Part shown: one piece after another, positions 9,401-16,555 of the stretch
How the letters are laid out: every line of letters begins with the position of its first letter
How positions within the stretch are numbered: position 1 is the first letter of the stretch
Assembly (NCBI GenBank): GCA_964403885.1
Contig: CAYOHY010000008.1
Coordinates: 1 to 64,000 of the forward strand
DNA: 64,000 nucleotides
Origin: CAYOHY01 sp964403885
GTDB taxonomy: Bacteria > Actinomycetota > Coriobacteriia > Anaerosomatales > PHET01
Reading direction: 5' to 3'
The notes under the pieces: generated by a model
Seen by the model: the letters and a program-made list of their open reading frames with translations, nothing else
Told to the model about the DNA's origin: nothing
Database searches by the model: none
Program-made: the position numbers and the translations under genes

Positions 9401-9885
9401 CCGTTCATACACCCCGACAGGCCGATGAGCCCTTCCGCATACTGGTGCAAGTCGCGCAGGCTCACGATGCTGGGGACGTCCGGCCCGCGCAGGTGGGTAC
9501 GTGACAGCAGCCGACACAGGTTGCGGTATCCGCCGAAGTCACGCGCGAGCAGCGTGAGATGGAACCCCGCGCCCGCCGCGCGCCCGAACCCCACGCTCGC
9601 CGGCAGCACGAGCCGCGACTCCGGAGGCAGATCGGCTTCCTCGCCGAGTACACCCGCCGACTCGACCACCACCTCGCACCCGATGATGGGCGCGATACCC
9701 GACTTACGGCAGGCCTGGTAGAACCTGATCGCTCCTGAGAGCCCCTGGTGGTCCGTGATCGCGAGTGCAGGCATCTCGAGCTCAGCCGCGCGCGTCACCA
9801 GTCCTTCGAGTGAGCAGGCACCGTCCATGAAGCTGAAGTTGGTATGGGTGTGCAGGTGCACGAATCCCGACGACATGGCGCACAC
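6493..9885 (-). CDS. dnaE2: DNA polymerase III alpha-like, error-prone (DnaE2/ImuC type)
   Basis: This 1130-residue C-family polymerase starts with a PHP domain (VHLHTHTNFSFMDG at about 8-21). It continues with the palm carrying the catalytic PDIDVDFD at 415-422 and a second Asp in the KMDILG segment. It ends with helix-hairpin-helix and OB-fold modules. Length and context favour the error-prone DnaE2/ImuC class over the replicative enzyme: it directly follows a DUF6504 gene (6-base gap) and is read from a promoter with a perfect LexA box. The GTG at 9885 and the ATG at 9876 are both possible starts. ImuA and ImuB proper are not in the window; dinB is close by on the other strand. Confidence 0.88.
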   Translation of the reverse strand: MCAMSSGFVHLHTHTNFSFMDGACSLEGLVTRAAELEMPALAITDHQGLSGAIRFYQACRKSGIAPIIGCEVVVESAGVLGEEADLPPESRLVLPASVGFGRAAGAGFHLTLLARDFGGYRNLCRLLSRTHLRGPDVPSIVSLRDLHQYAEGLIGLSGCMNGEAARAVEARHPGRAHTALSRLASCFEPGAFYVELVHPLTADGPRVIGGLVSAADALSLPVVATNNIHYLHPEDHRLHDVLASTGSRMRLPGPYDRPNAELWLKPAAAMRQLFSGCDRACDATLEIASACAGFELPLGRFHFPGADLPKGETAYSVLAKESWRGLERRYAPMTPEAMKRLQHELSLIDQMGFPEYFLVVKEIVDFARRSGIRCSGRGSAGDSIVSYALGITDADPIAHDLLFERFLNPERRQMPDIDVDFDSARRDEIIDFIYRRFGHEHVAMVATIQTTTAKSAIRIAARAFGLPIAEVNSLSRHLPWVSARRIREVLAEYPECRNHPLKDPRYAPILEIAEHLDRTPTHLGTHLGGFIITREPIASWTPLQWAAKGTVVSQYDKDDIEALGLVKMDILGLRTHSAISGAVELARKRVGHDAVPEPFDLPKDDPRVYEMIASADNVGMFQLESSGQRNLSTRLKSSCFEDIIAQISLFRPGPLEAEMITPFIRRRHGIEPVTVPHPGMAKCLADSYGVIVYQEQVLLVAREVAGFSLAEADSLRRAMTKGRSREEMERIRGRFLAAALARGVDSQVAVEVFRQLEGFAAYGFNKAHAACFAVISYATAWLRTYYPAEFAASILNNEPMGFYTPRLVVNDARRHGIGILPPHVNDSEAGYTVENEGSAIRVGLRDVHAITTRLLSAIPHERAVRPYRDLADFLRRTRAEVPAAESLIRIGALDGLGVTEAGRPPTRDEMLALLPELKAVIAREGVAGDDTLCLAPAPTRPAEDPSHPSGWSPARRLSAELELCGLSLTCHPLALARADLERRGVTWARDLRHLPDRSRIRVCGVRERAQTPRTRSGKRTCFLTLEDPTGLLDVVVFEDALKRSGDVIVKHRAYLIDGTLQNNHERGLAIVADTVSPYVVRTHSGSPVRLRRGVPSGPMGPALGGAGAPEEESWEDAEIAAEHQSPWGRA

Positions 9886-9891
9886 GCCCCA

Positions 9892-10320
9892 TTAGTCCTG
9901 GATGCCGGTAAGCAGCCACGACGCACCGCTCCGGTCGAAGGCGAGGTCATAGACGCCGCCACGCGCGAGTACTCGGAAGAATCGCCGCGAGACGTGCTGA
10001 CGAGGGTCCCACCAGCTGCGTTCAGTGGCCCAGACCTGGATCACCGCGTCGACCCGGTAGCGCTTGGACACTCCGCGCACATCACGCAAGAACGCGACGG
10101 GGCACTGACGCTGGGCGTCCCATTCGACCGTGACGGACTCCTCGGCACGGCGCGTGGCGCAGGCACCGTCCTTGCGCGCCAGGTCGGAGGCCCGCATGAT
10201 CCACGGGCTTGCGAGCAACTCCACGATCACCGGCAGACGGGCATGTTTGCTCGAGAACAGCTCCATAGGCTGGCCGGCAGGTGTGGCGTCGTAGCGTTTG
10301 ATCGCCGTGTTTCGACCCAT
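9892..10320 (-). CDS. DUF6504-like protein of the SOS mutagenesis cassette
   Basis: A 142-residue protein whose C-terminal half has a pattern I associate with DUF6504: a Trp-Trp pair, an Arg-Arg-Phe-Phe-Arg-Val stretch and a final Trp-Leu-Leu. Members of that family sit beside dnaE2 and imuB in actinobacterial mutasome clusters. The ATG at 10320 is preferred over an upstream in-frame codon at 10341 because GGGAGG lies seven bases before it. The gene is first in a two-gene SOS operon with dnaE2. The molecular role of the family is unclear to me. Family assignment is from memory of the motif layout, not from a search. Confidence 0.65.
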   Translation of the reverse strand: MGRNTAIKRYDATPAGQPMELFSSKHARLPVIVELLASPWIMRASDLARKDGACATRRAEESVTVEWDAQRQCPVAFLRDVRGVSKRYRVDAVIQVWATERSWWDPRQHVSRRFFRVLARGGVYDLAFDRSGASWLLTGIQD

Positions 10321-10379
10321 ATGCCCGCCTCCCGTCAGCATCGTGGACCACCGGGATCGGCGGTCGCTCGTCTCACCTC

Positions 10380-10408
10380 ACTATACGAACATATGTTCGT
10401 ATCAGCAA
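10380..10408 (-). promoter_or_regulatory. SOS promoter with perfect LexA box in the spacer
   Basis: On the minus strand a -35 TTGCTG (10403-10408) and a -10 TATAGT (10380-10385) are separated by exactly 17 bases. The spacer contains the palindrome CGAACATATGTTCG at 10386-10399, which matches the Gram-positive LexA (DinR) consensus perfectly. LexA bound there would cover both hexamers. The promoter reads into the DUF6504 and dnaE2 genes, with the predicted start point about 50 bases before the first codon. Confidence 0.9.
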
Positions 10409-10485
10409 GCAGACAGAAGCATACGAAGGGGGTCTGACACGGTGATGGATATGCGCGGGGCTGCGCGAACGAGGAGCGGTGTCGC

Positions 10486-11124
10486 CTACTCGACGGTCAC
10501 CAGATGAGCGACCTCGCGGCTCACGGCACGTGAGACGCCAGCGACCTCGACCACGATCGGCCCACCGAACGGCTCAACCGAGATCACAGCCACCGATGCA
10601 CCCGGCTTGAGGCCCAACTCACCCAGGTATCCCAGCACAGAATCATCCTCGGCGACGCGCAGTACGGTCACGGCACTTCCCGGCGCCACGCCGTCGAGCG
10701 CACGGCCTCCGGTGACGGCTACGGATCCGTCGGCGGACGGGATGGGGTGCCCGTGCGGACAGACATCAGGATCACCCAGGTAGCGTTCGAGCGCCTCGAG
10801 CACCCGCGGCGACATGGCATGCTCGAGCAAGCACGCGTCCTCGTGTGCCGCCTCCCACGACAGCCCCAAGATGTCGACCAGGAACCGTTCCGCGATCCGG
10901 TGCTTGCGCACGATGTCGACTGATCGCGCCACACCCTCGGCGGTCAGCACGACCACGGTACCCTCGCGCGTGACGAGACCATGGGCCTCAAGACGCTTGA
11001 GCGTGGCGGTCACCGTGGGACCGGAGACGCCGATGGAGTCAGCGATCTGCGTGGGCCGAACGGGGCCGGCGTGCGAGAGCTTATAGATGGTCTCGAGGTA
11101 CTCCTCGAGAGTGGGCGTAGGCAT
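10486..11124 (-). CDS. DtxR/MntR-family metal-dependent repressor
   Basis: A 212-residue regulator with the full three-part DtxR layout. There is an N-terminal winged helix beginning near TLEEYLETIYKL, a dimerisation and metal-binding region with His, Glu and Cys residues (AHEDACLLEHAMS, then CPHGHP), and a C-terminal SH3/FeoA-like domain. It probably senses Fe(II) or Mn(II) and represses uptake or storage genes; which metal cannot be told here. An ATG at 11124 is preceded by AAGGG; another ATG at 11139 would add five residues. No transporter gene is adjacent. It is divergent from the structured-RNA promoter at 11319. Confidence 0.85.
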   Translation of the reverse strand: MPTPTLEEYLETIYKLSHAGPVRPTQIADSIGVSGPTVTATLKRLEAHGLVTREGTVVVLTAEGVARSVDIVRKHRIAERFLVDILGLSWEAAHEDACLLEHAMSPRVLEALERYLGDPDVCPHGHPIPSADGSVAVTGGRALDGVAPGSAVTVLRVAEDDSVLGYLGELGLKPGASVAVISVEPFGGPIVVEVAGVSRAVSREVAHLVTVE

Positions 11125-11318
11125 CCGGAGACCCTTCATGTGTGGAGCGCGAACCGATGCGCAGCGTCAACGATATCACGCACGCTCGGGTGCGACGAGG
11201 TGGCGGAACCCCGGCGTGACCGCCCGCCGCGCCATCTGCCGTTTATCGCCACAAGTACGCCGTCAGTACACTCCTGAGTGCCTCCCGTCAGCAATACGCG
11301 CAAACACCGCAAAACGCG

Positions 11319-11347
11319 TTGACAGGGGGCATGGCGGTGGGTAGATT
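11319..11347 (+). promoter_or_regulatory. Strong sigma-70-type promoter of a structured RNA
   Basis: A consensus -35 TTGACA at 11319-11324 is followed after 17 bases by a -10 TAGATT at 11342-11347. No open reading frame with a plausible ribosome site starts downstream on this strand. The transcript would start at about 11353, exactly where the long-range stem of the RNA begins. Confidence 0.75.
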
Positions 11348-11352
11348 ACATC

Positions 11353-11610
11353 TTGTCCCGAGAAGTCGGACGCAGCAGGACTCCGGAAGACGGTGTACCA
11401 GCAGCCACCGGAGAGGACCAGAAGAGAGACCGGCGAAACCGCGAGGTGGCCGGAGGATCGAAGGCCTCGATGGAGGGAAACCCCGAAAGGGGGCGGCTCG
11501 TTGAGAGCCGAGGGAAGCCGGTTACAAGTAGGAGACCTAGCGGGCGAGGTTTCTCGGGACACCTGTATTCACGAGCGGCTCGGACCCACACGGTCCGGGC
11601 CGCTTTCGTC
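11353..11610 (+). ncRNA. Candidate structured non-coding RNA, about 255 nt
   Basis: The transcript from the consensus promoter is closed by a perfect long-range stem: TGTCCCGAGAA at 11354-11364 pairs with TTCTCGGGACA at 11551-11561. Inside are several local hairpins: CTCCGG/CCGGAG, ATCGA/TCGAT, CCCC-GAAA-GGGG with a GNRA loop, and CGGCTC/GAGCCG. A Rho-independent terminator closes the unit. I do not see the hallmarks of RNase P RNA, tmRNA or SRP RNA. The raiA-motif RNA of Firmicutes and Actinobacteria is one family of similar size worth testing, but I cannot confirm it from memory. It occupies the otherwise empty 489-base space between the DtxR gene and queD. Confidence 0.65.
11575..11610 (+). 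terminator. Rho-independent terminator of the structured RNA
   Basis: A 12-bp stem, GCGGCTCGGACC with GGTCCGGGCCGC (one G-U pair), encloses a five-base loop and is followed by TTTCGTCT. It ends the plus-strand RNA and lies 18 bases before the end of the convergent queD gene. Confidence 0.8.
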
Positions 11611-11628
11611 TGTCCCCTGCCCCGCTGG

Positions 11629-12000
11629 CTACGGCCGGTAGACCAGCTTTGCGATGGGTGACTCCCATACCGCGACCTCTGCCACCCGCACGCGCGGATC
11701 GACCGTCGCCTGCAGTCGCTCACAGATCACACGCGCGAGGTTCTCGGCGGTGGGGCTGATCTCATCGAACGGAGCGACCTCGTTGATGAGGACGTGGTCG
11801 TAGGTCTCGAGGACGGCGGCGAGGTCGGCCTTGAGCGACTTGAAGTCGTAGACGATGCCGATCTCGTCGAGCTCGACGCCCGCGACCGTCACCTCGACGT
11901 CCCACGTGTGGCCGTGCAGGTTGCGGCACTCACCCGGGTAGCCGTAGAGGTGGTGGGCTGCGTCGAAATGACCCTTGACCGTGAGCTCGTAGGTGCCCAT
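11629..12000 (-). CDS. queD: 6-carboxy-5,6,7,8-tetrahydropterin synthase (QueD)
   Basis: A 123-residue member of the 6-pyruvoyl-tetrahydropterin synthase fold. The zinc ligands His16, His29 and His31 and the catalytic Cys25 are visible in HFDAAHHL and CRNLHGHTW. QueD converts dihydroneopterin triphosphate to carboxytetrahydropterin, the first committed step to queuosine. No other que gene is in the window. The ATG at 12000 is supported by AAGGAG seven bases upstream. It is the last gene of the train that starts at iscR, 14 bases after the RNase H gene. Confidence 0.9.
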   Translation of the reverse strand: MGTYELTVKGHFDAAHHLYGYPGECRNLHGHTWDVEVTVAGVELDEIGIVYDFKSLKADLAAVLETYDHVLINEVAPFDEISPTAENLARVICERLQATVDPRVRVAEVAVWESPIAKLVYRP

Positions 12001-12014
12001 CGACAGACTCCTTC

Positions 12015-12470
12015 TCAGAACAGCGAATCTTGGGCGTTGCCGCCCGGTACACATGCGTAGTCGCCCACGTCGGCGCGCGCGTCCATGGCTTCGTTGGCCA
12101 TCGCATCGGCCGCCTTGTTGTCCGCGCGGAACACGTGCTTGACCTCGTAGCGCTCGAATCCGCGCAACAGCTTGACCGCCTTGGCGAACAGCGGCTTGAG
12201 GCCCTCGTTCTTCACGCGGTAGATACCGTTGATCTGCTTGACGAGCAGCTCGCTGTCGGCGAACACGGCGACCTCGCGATAGCCCAGGGCAGCCACGTTC
12301 TCAAGTCCCCAGATCATGGCCTCATACTCGGCGATGTTGTTGGTGGTCGAGCCCAGGAATCGGCCGCCTCGGCACACGATGGAACCGTCGACCTCGATCA
12401 CGAAGCCGGCGCCAGCCGGACCTGGATTACCACGGGCACCGCCGTCCGAGCGCAGGATCGCCCGGGTCAC
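12015..12470 (-). CDS. rnhA: Ribonuclease HI family protein
   Basis: The 151-residue protein carries the complete RNase HI catalytic set: Asp9 in the SDGGARGNPG strand, Glu48, Asp72 in FADSELL, and Asp122 near the C-terminus. It would cleave RNA in RNA-DNA hybrids. It resembles the short RNase HI forms of Gram-positive and archaeal type. A short C-terminal tail with no homology follows the last acidic residue. The GTG start overlaps the stop of the zinc-ribbon gene by four bases, a sign of translational coupling that is common for this pair in actinobacteria. Confidence 0.88.
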   Translation of the reverse strand: MTRAILRSDGGARGNPGPAGAGFVIEVDGSIVCRGGRFLGSTTNNIAEYEAMIWGLENVAALGYREVAVFADSELLVKQINGIYRVKNEGLKPLFAKAVKLLRGFERYEVKHVFRADNKAADAMANEAMDARADVGDYACVPGGNAQDSLF

Positions 12471-13183
12471 TCGGCGTCCTTGTGCACGACGATGATGCGG
12501 CGGCAGTGCGGACAGGTGCCCACCTGGTCACCCTCGAGCAGCTCCTTGATGCGCTCGGCGGGAAGCTCCATGCGGCACGCGGTGCACATGACGCCATCAA
12601 GCTCGCCCACGCCGATACCGCCGCGGGAGTCCCGCACCGACTCGTAGCGAGCGAGCAGCGTGGGGTCGACCCCTGCGGCGAGCTTCTTGCGCTTGCGCTC
12701 GAGCGTGGCGATCTCCTTTTGGATGCCGCCGCCCACCTGCTGATAGCGGGCGACGTAGGCGGCCTCCCGCTCCTGCAGCTTGCCCACGTGCTCGGCGATC
12801 GCTGCGACTTGGGCCTGCGCCTTCTCGACACGCTCCATGTACTGGAGTGACTCCATCTCGAGCTTGTCGCAGCGGCGCCTCAGGCCGTCCATCTCGCGGG
12901 TGATCGACTGCACCGCACGGTGGTCGGTGGTCTCCATGACCTTGCGCTGCTCCGAGTCGATCTTGTCCTTGAGCAACGCGAGCTCGTCTTGGCGGGCCTT
13001 GACCTCGGACTCGAGCTTGCGCACGAGTACCTCGGCCTTGGTGTGGAGCGCGTTGGCCTCGCGCTGCTTGGCGCGGGCCTCGAGAATCACCGACTTCTCC
13101 GGAAGCTCGTCGAGGCGCTTGGTCGCGCGGATGATCTCTAGGTCGACCGACTGGAGTTCGAGCAGGTTCGTGGCCTCGCTCAC
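12467..13183 (-). CDS. Coiled-coil protein with C4 zinc ribbon (CdsZ/DUF164 type)
   Basis: A 238-residue protein with a long coiled coil from about residue 10 to 170 and a C-terminal zinc ribbon built from two Cys pairs, CTAC and CPHC. The architecture is that of the widespread bacterial C4-type zinc-ribbon family, which is usually coupled to NIF3 and RNase H genes as here. A nucleic-acid or ribosome-related role has been proposed for the family; this is not provable from the sequence. The GTG at 13183 is chosen over a longer frame that would run into NIF3; AAGGAG lies ten bases upstream. Confidence 0.85.
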   Translation of the reverse strand: MSEATNLLELQSVDLEIIRATKRLDELPEKSVILEARAKQREANALHTKAEVLVRKLESEVKARQDELALLKDKIDSEQRKVMETTDHRAVQSITREMDGLRRRCDKLEMESLQYMERVEKAQAQVAAIAEHVGKLQEREAAYVARYQQVGGGIQKEIATLERKRKKLAAGVDPTLLARYESVRDSRGGIGVGELDGVMCTACRMELPAERIKELLEGDQVGTCPHCRRIIVVHKDAE

Positions 13184-13200
13184 GTGTGGTTCGCTCCTTA

Positions 13201-14095
13201 TTACGGGGTCCACCAGCCCGGCGTCGCCGGACACTGATGGACGCGGTCGGGGTCGAGCTCCGCGATCGAGTTCACCGCTTCGTGCAACAGGGTCACGAGC
13301 GGCCACTCGGTGACGTCGTGGCCGAGCTCGATGATCGCAAGCCCGGCAGACATGGCGTCCAGAGCGTCATGATACCGCACCTCGCCCGCCACAAGCGCCT
13401 GCGCGCCCGCCGCGATGGCCTCGCCGATGAGCGAGCCGGCCGATCCGGTGCCGGTGGCCACCTTGCTCACGGCGATATCCGGATCCCCCCACACGCGCGG
13501 TGTGACCGCGAAGGTGCGGGCACACAGGTCCACGAGCTGCGCNNNNNNNNNNNNNNNNNNNNNNNNNNNNNNNNNNNNNNNNNNNNNNNNNNNNNNNNNN
13601 NNNNNNNNNNNNNNNNNNNNNNNNNNNNNNNNNNNNNNNNNNGTCGACGACGCGCTCGGCATGTGTCGCGGGGACGAACACCGTGACGAGCGTCATCGGC
13701 ATCACCGAGCGCTCGAGTGGCTTGACCGGCACCAGGCCCAGCCTCTGAGGCAGGAGGCGCTGCGCGCGTGCGTCTCGGTCGAGGTTGGTGTGCGCGTTGA
13801 TGAGCGCCACCCCATTACTGAGCGCCGAGAACACCACCCCAGCGCTTCCCCGCCCGGGCGTCAGCCACTGCGGCGGCTTCAGGAACGCCGGGTGGTGGGT
13901 GACGAGCACGTTCGCACCCAGCGCAACGCACTGCGCGATCGCGTCGGGAGTTGGGTCAAGCGCGAGGACGACGCCCGTGACAGGGGCGTCCGGGTCACCG
14001 GCGAGCAAGCCCACACGGTCCCAGTCCTCGGCGCGCTCGGTGGGAAAGCGGTGCGCGATGGCCCGCTCCACGTCCCGGACTCTCACTGCGCTCAT
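13201..14095 (-). CDS. NIF3/YqfO-like dinuclear metal protein, interrupted by an assembly gap
   Basis: The N-terminal part (14095 down to 13643, 151 residues) has the NIF3 core with the metal-binding THHPAF segment and the NAHTNLD motif. The C-terminal part (13542 down to 13201, 114 residues) has the second half with HDVTEWP. The missing piece falls where long family members such as B. subtilis YqfO carry an inserted CutA-like domain, and the stretch just before the gap (VTVFVPATHAERVVD) looks like the start of that insert. The true gene is therefore probably near 370 residues, and roughly 300 bases are missing. NIF3 proteins bind two metals; their reaction is unsettled. The ATG overlaps the stop of the PHP gene by four bases. 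Confidence 0.85.
13543..13642. other. Assembly gap (100 N) inside the NIF3 gene
   Basis: The sequences on either side do not overlap each other, unlike at the first gap. The two coding halves are in different frames across the 100 N, as expected if 100 is a placeholder rather than a measured length. Real sequence is missing here. Confidence 0.9.
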
Positions 14096-14910
14096 AGCTC
14101 GATGAACCTCGTCTCGTGTCGGGATACGGGGAACGCGACCGAGGAGTATCCGGCGGCTGCCAGCGCGCGGTAGGCGTCAGCGATGCGGTCCCCCACCTCA
14201 GTGGCGTCGTGGGCATCCGAGCCGACCGTCGCAGGGACTCCGGCGTGACGAAACGCCGCGAGCAGGTCCTCGCCCGGATAGAGCTCGCCGACCGGTTTGC
14301 GCAGTCCGGCGGTGGACACCTCGATGATCACCTCGGCCTGTGCCGCCACGCGGGCGGCCTCGGCGTAGAGGTCACGCGGGTCGGTGGACGGACGATGTCC
14401 GAACTTCTTCACGAGGTCAGGGTGCGCCATCACGTCGAACTGCCCGGACCGTACGGCGTCGCACCAGACGGTGAAGTAGCGCTCGTAGACGGCGTCGATG
14501 TCGCGGCCGTCCCACTCCTCGAGATGGTGCGGGTCATCGAAGGCCCATCCGTCAAGGAAGTGGACGCTGCCCAGCACCACCTGCACGCCGGCGTCGATGG
14601 CTCGTTGCCGGATGGCCGCGGCCTCGGGTTCCCGGTCGGGAAGCCAATCAGCCTCGGCGCCCACGACGACCTCAAGACCGTTGACGCGCTCACCCATCGC
14701 GCGCACCTCGGCAGCGTAGTCCTCGAGGTCGCCGAGCGGCATCGAGATGTGGTTGTCGGGGTCGATGCCATCGGGCAACGGGAGGTGCTCGGTGACGATC
14801 ACGCCGGTCAGGCCGCGAAACACCGCAGCCCCCACCATCTGCGCGACGCTCCCGCCACCGTGGCCGGAGCGCTCGGTATGGACGTGGCAGTCGATCAGCT
14901 CGCGGACCAC
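14092..14910 (-). CDS. PHP-domain phosphatase, histidinol-phosphatase (HisK/HisJ) type
   Basis: A 272-residue PHP-superfamily protein. The metal-binding motif DCHVHTERSGHG near the N-terminus, the TEHLPLP segment, a SVHF motif and the late GSDAHD are all present. The best guess is histidinol-phosphate phosphatase, the penultimate step of histidine synthesis; other phosphoesterase roles are possible. The GTG at 14910 has GGAGGGGG six bases upstream. It overlaps the end of mnmA by 16 bases and the start of NIF3 by four, so it is embedded in the operon. A putative hisC is 19 kb away. Confidence 0.78.
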   Translation of the reverse strand: MVRELIDCHVHTERSGHGGGSVAQMVGAAVFRGLTGVIVTEHLPLPDGIDPDNHISMPLGDLEDYAAEVRAMGERVNGLEVVVGAEADWLPDREPEAAAIRQRAIDAGVQVVLGSVHFLDGWAFDDPHHLEEWDGRDIDAVYERYFTVWCDAVRSGQFDVMAHPDLVKKFGHRPSTDPRDLYAEAARVAAQAEVIIEVSTAGLRKPVGELYPGEDLLAAFRHAGVPATVGSDAHDATEVGDRIADAYRALAAAGYSSVAFPVSRHETRFIEL

Positions 14911-15971
14911 GTGGTGCCCCCTCCGATGACGATGTCTTCTCGGTAGCATACGACGGCCTGACCCGGAGACACACCAAGCAGCGGTGAATCGAAGGTGACG
15001 GTCAGCTCGCCGGCCTCGACTCTGGCCGTGGCCGCGACGGGGGCCATCCGGTAGCGGACCGCGGCCTCGACGCGCTCCTCGCCACCCGGCACTGAATCAT
15101 TGGGGGTGCCGCCGCGCCAGATCGGATCGCGGGCGATGACCGCCGAGGTCTCGAGCGCTGAGCGGGGACCCACGATGACGCGGTTGGTTGCGGCATCGAC
15201 GCGAATCACGTAGAGCGGCTCCCCGGTGCCCCCGATACCGATGCCCTTGCGTTGGCCCACGGTGTAGCGCGCGATGCCCTCGTGTGTGCCCACAACGGCG
15301 CCTTCGAGGTCCACGATCTCACCCGGGAGAAGTGCCGCGGGTGCGTGCTTGCGGACCACCGGGATGTGGTCGCCGCCGGTCGCGAAGCAGATGTCCTGGC
15401 TCTCGGCCTTGCTCGCGGTGGGGAGCCCCATCCTCTCGGCGATCGCGCGGACCTCTGGCTTGCTGAGCCCTCCCACCGGAAACAGCGTGTGTGCCATCTG
15501 GGCGCGCGTGAGCCGGTAGAGGAAGTAGCTTTGGTCCTTGGACGGGTCCACGCCGCGCGCGAGCCAGGGAACATCCTGCTCATCGCGAACGATGCGCGCG
15601 TAGTGGCCAGTGGCCAGGAACTCCGCCCCCTGCGCGGACACCTTCGCAAGCAGGTCGGCGAACTTCACGCGGTCGTTACACACGACGCAAGGATTGGGTG
15701 TGCGGCCGTGTTCGTACTCACGGGCGAACGGCTCGACCACCTCGCGCTCGAATACCTCGCGGTAGTTGAGCGTGTAGTGTGCGATGCCCAGCAGGTCGCA
15801 GACGCGCCGAGCGTCGCGCACCGCCGACACCGAGCAACACCCGCCCTCCTCATCCGAGGACGGCCACAGCTGCATGGTGACGCCGGTGACGTCATGCCCC
15901 TGCTCCAGAAGAAGCGCAGCGGCGACGCTGGAGTCAACGCCGCCGCTCATGGCTACGAATACGCGCGCCAC
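14895..15971 (-). CDS. mnmA: tRNA-uridine 2-sulfurtransferase MnmA
   Basis: The 358-residue protein has the N-terminal PP-loop SGGVDSS, the catalytic Cys in TPNPCVVCN, the second catalytic Cys in SQDICFATGG, and the C-terminal beta-barrel domain. It installs sulfur on U34 of Lys, Glu and Gln tRNAs using persulfide from a cysteine desulfurase. Its position immediately downstream of nifS and nifU provides that sulfur source. Length is normal. The start is an ATG 30 bases after the nifU stop. Confidence 0.95.
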   Translation of the reverse strand: MARVFVAMSGGVDSSVAAALLLEQGHDVTGVTMQLWPSSDEEGGCCSVSAVRDARRVCDLLGIAHYTLNYREVFEREVVEPFAREYEHGRTPNPCVVCNDRVKFADLLAKVSAQGAEFLATGHYARIVRDEQDVPWLARGVDPSKDQSYFLYRLTRAQMAHTLFPVGGLSKPEVRAIAERMGLPTASKAESQDICFATGGDHIPVVRKHAPAALLPGEIVDLEGAVVGTHEGIARYTVGQRKGIGIGGTGEPLYVIRVDAATNRVIVGPRSALETSAVIARDPIWRGGTPNDSVPGGEERVEAAVRYRMAPVAATARVEAGELTVTFDSPLLGVSPGQAVVCYREDIVIGGGTTWSAS

Positions 15972-16001
15972 GCTGTCAGGCCTCTCGGTCGGCTGCGCAC
16001 A

Positions 16002-16523
16002 CTAGCGCTGGCAGCAGATGCTGCACTCTCCGCCTTCACCCGCGGTGTCGTGCTCGTGGTCGTCGCCGTCGTGATCGTGGTGATCGTCCTCATCGGCGTG
16101 CGGGTCGAAGTTGGGGTCCGCGCTCTTGATCTCACCCGAGATGGGCTCGCGGCCGTGCTTGACGAGATAGTCGTCCACGGCGACCTTGAGGCCGTCGGTG
16201 GCGAGCACCGAGCAGTGCATCTTCGAGGCGGGCAGACCGCCCAGCTCGTCGGCGACCTGCTGCTTGGAGATGGCAGCAGCCTCCTCGATCGAGAGGCCCT
16301 TGGCCATCTCGGTGACGATCGAGCTCGTGGCGATCGCGGCGCCGCAGCCAAGCGTCTGGAACTTCACGTCTTCGATGCGGTCGGCCTCGTCGACGGCGAT
16401 GGTGATCTTCATCATGTCGCCGCAGACCGGGTTGCCCACCTCGCCCACGCCGTCGGCGTTCTCGATCACGCCCACGTTGCGCGGGTTGTTGAAGTGGTCC
16501 ATGACCTTCTCGGTGTACTGCAC
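16002..16523 (-). CDS. nifU: Fe-S cluster scaffold (IscU/NifU N-domain) with His/Asp-rich tail
   Basis: Residues 1-128 match the IscU/NifU scaffold fold, with the three cluster ligands Cys34 (followed by Asp36), Cys60 and Cys104. The protein then carries an extra tail, residues 137-173, rich in His, Asp and Glu and ending in a Cys-X2-Cys-Cys pattern (Cys167, Cys170, Cys171). This tail is not part of the canonical scaffold and could bind iron or another metal. It lies between the cysteine desulfurase and mnmA genes, 32 bases after nifS, in an iscR-headed operon. Confidence 0.9.
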   Translation of the reverse strand: MQYTEKVMDHFNNPRNVGVIENADGVGEVGNPVCGDMMKITIAVDEADRIEDVKFQTLGCGAAIATSSIVTEMAKGLSIEEAAAISKQQVADELGGLPASKMHCSVLATDGLKVAVDDYLVKHGREPISGEIKSADPNFDPHADEDDHHDHDGDDHEHDTAGEGGECSICCQR

Positions 16524-16555
16524 TGCGGTTCTCCTTATCGGTGTCTGGGAGGCGG

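Noticed and set aside
13488..13700. Possible k-mer overlap at the second assembly gap, as at the first.
   Set aside because: The flanking sequences were compared directly and share no end-to-end match.
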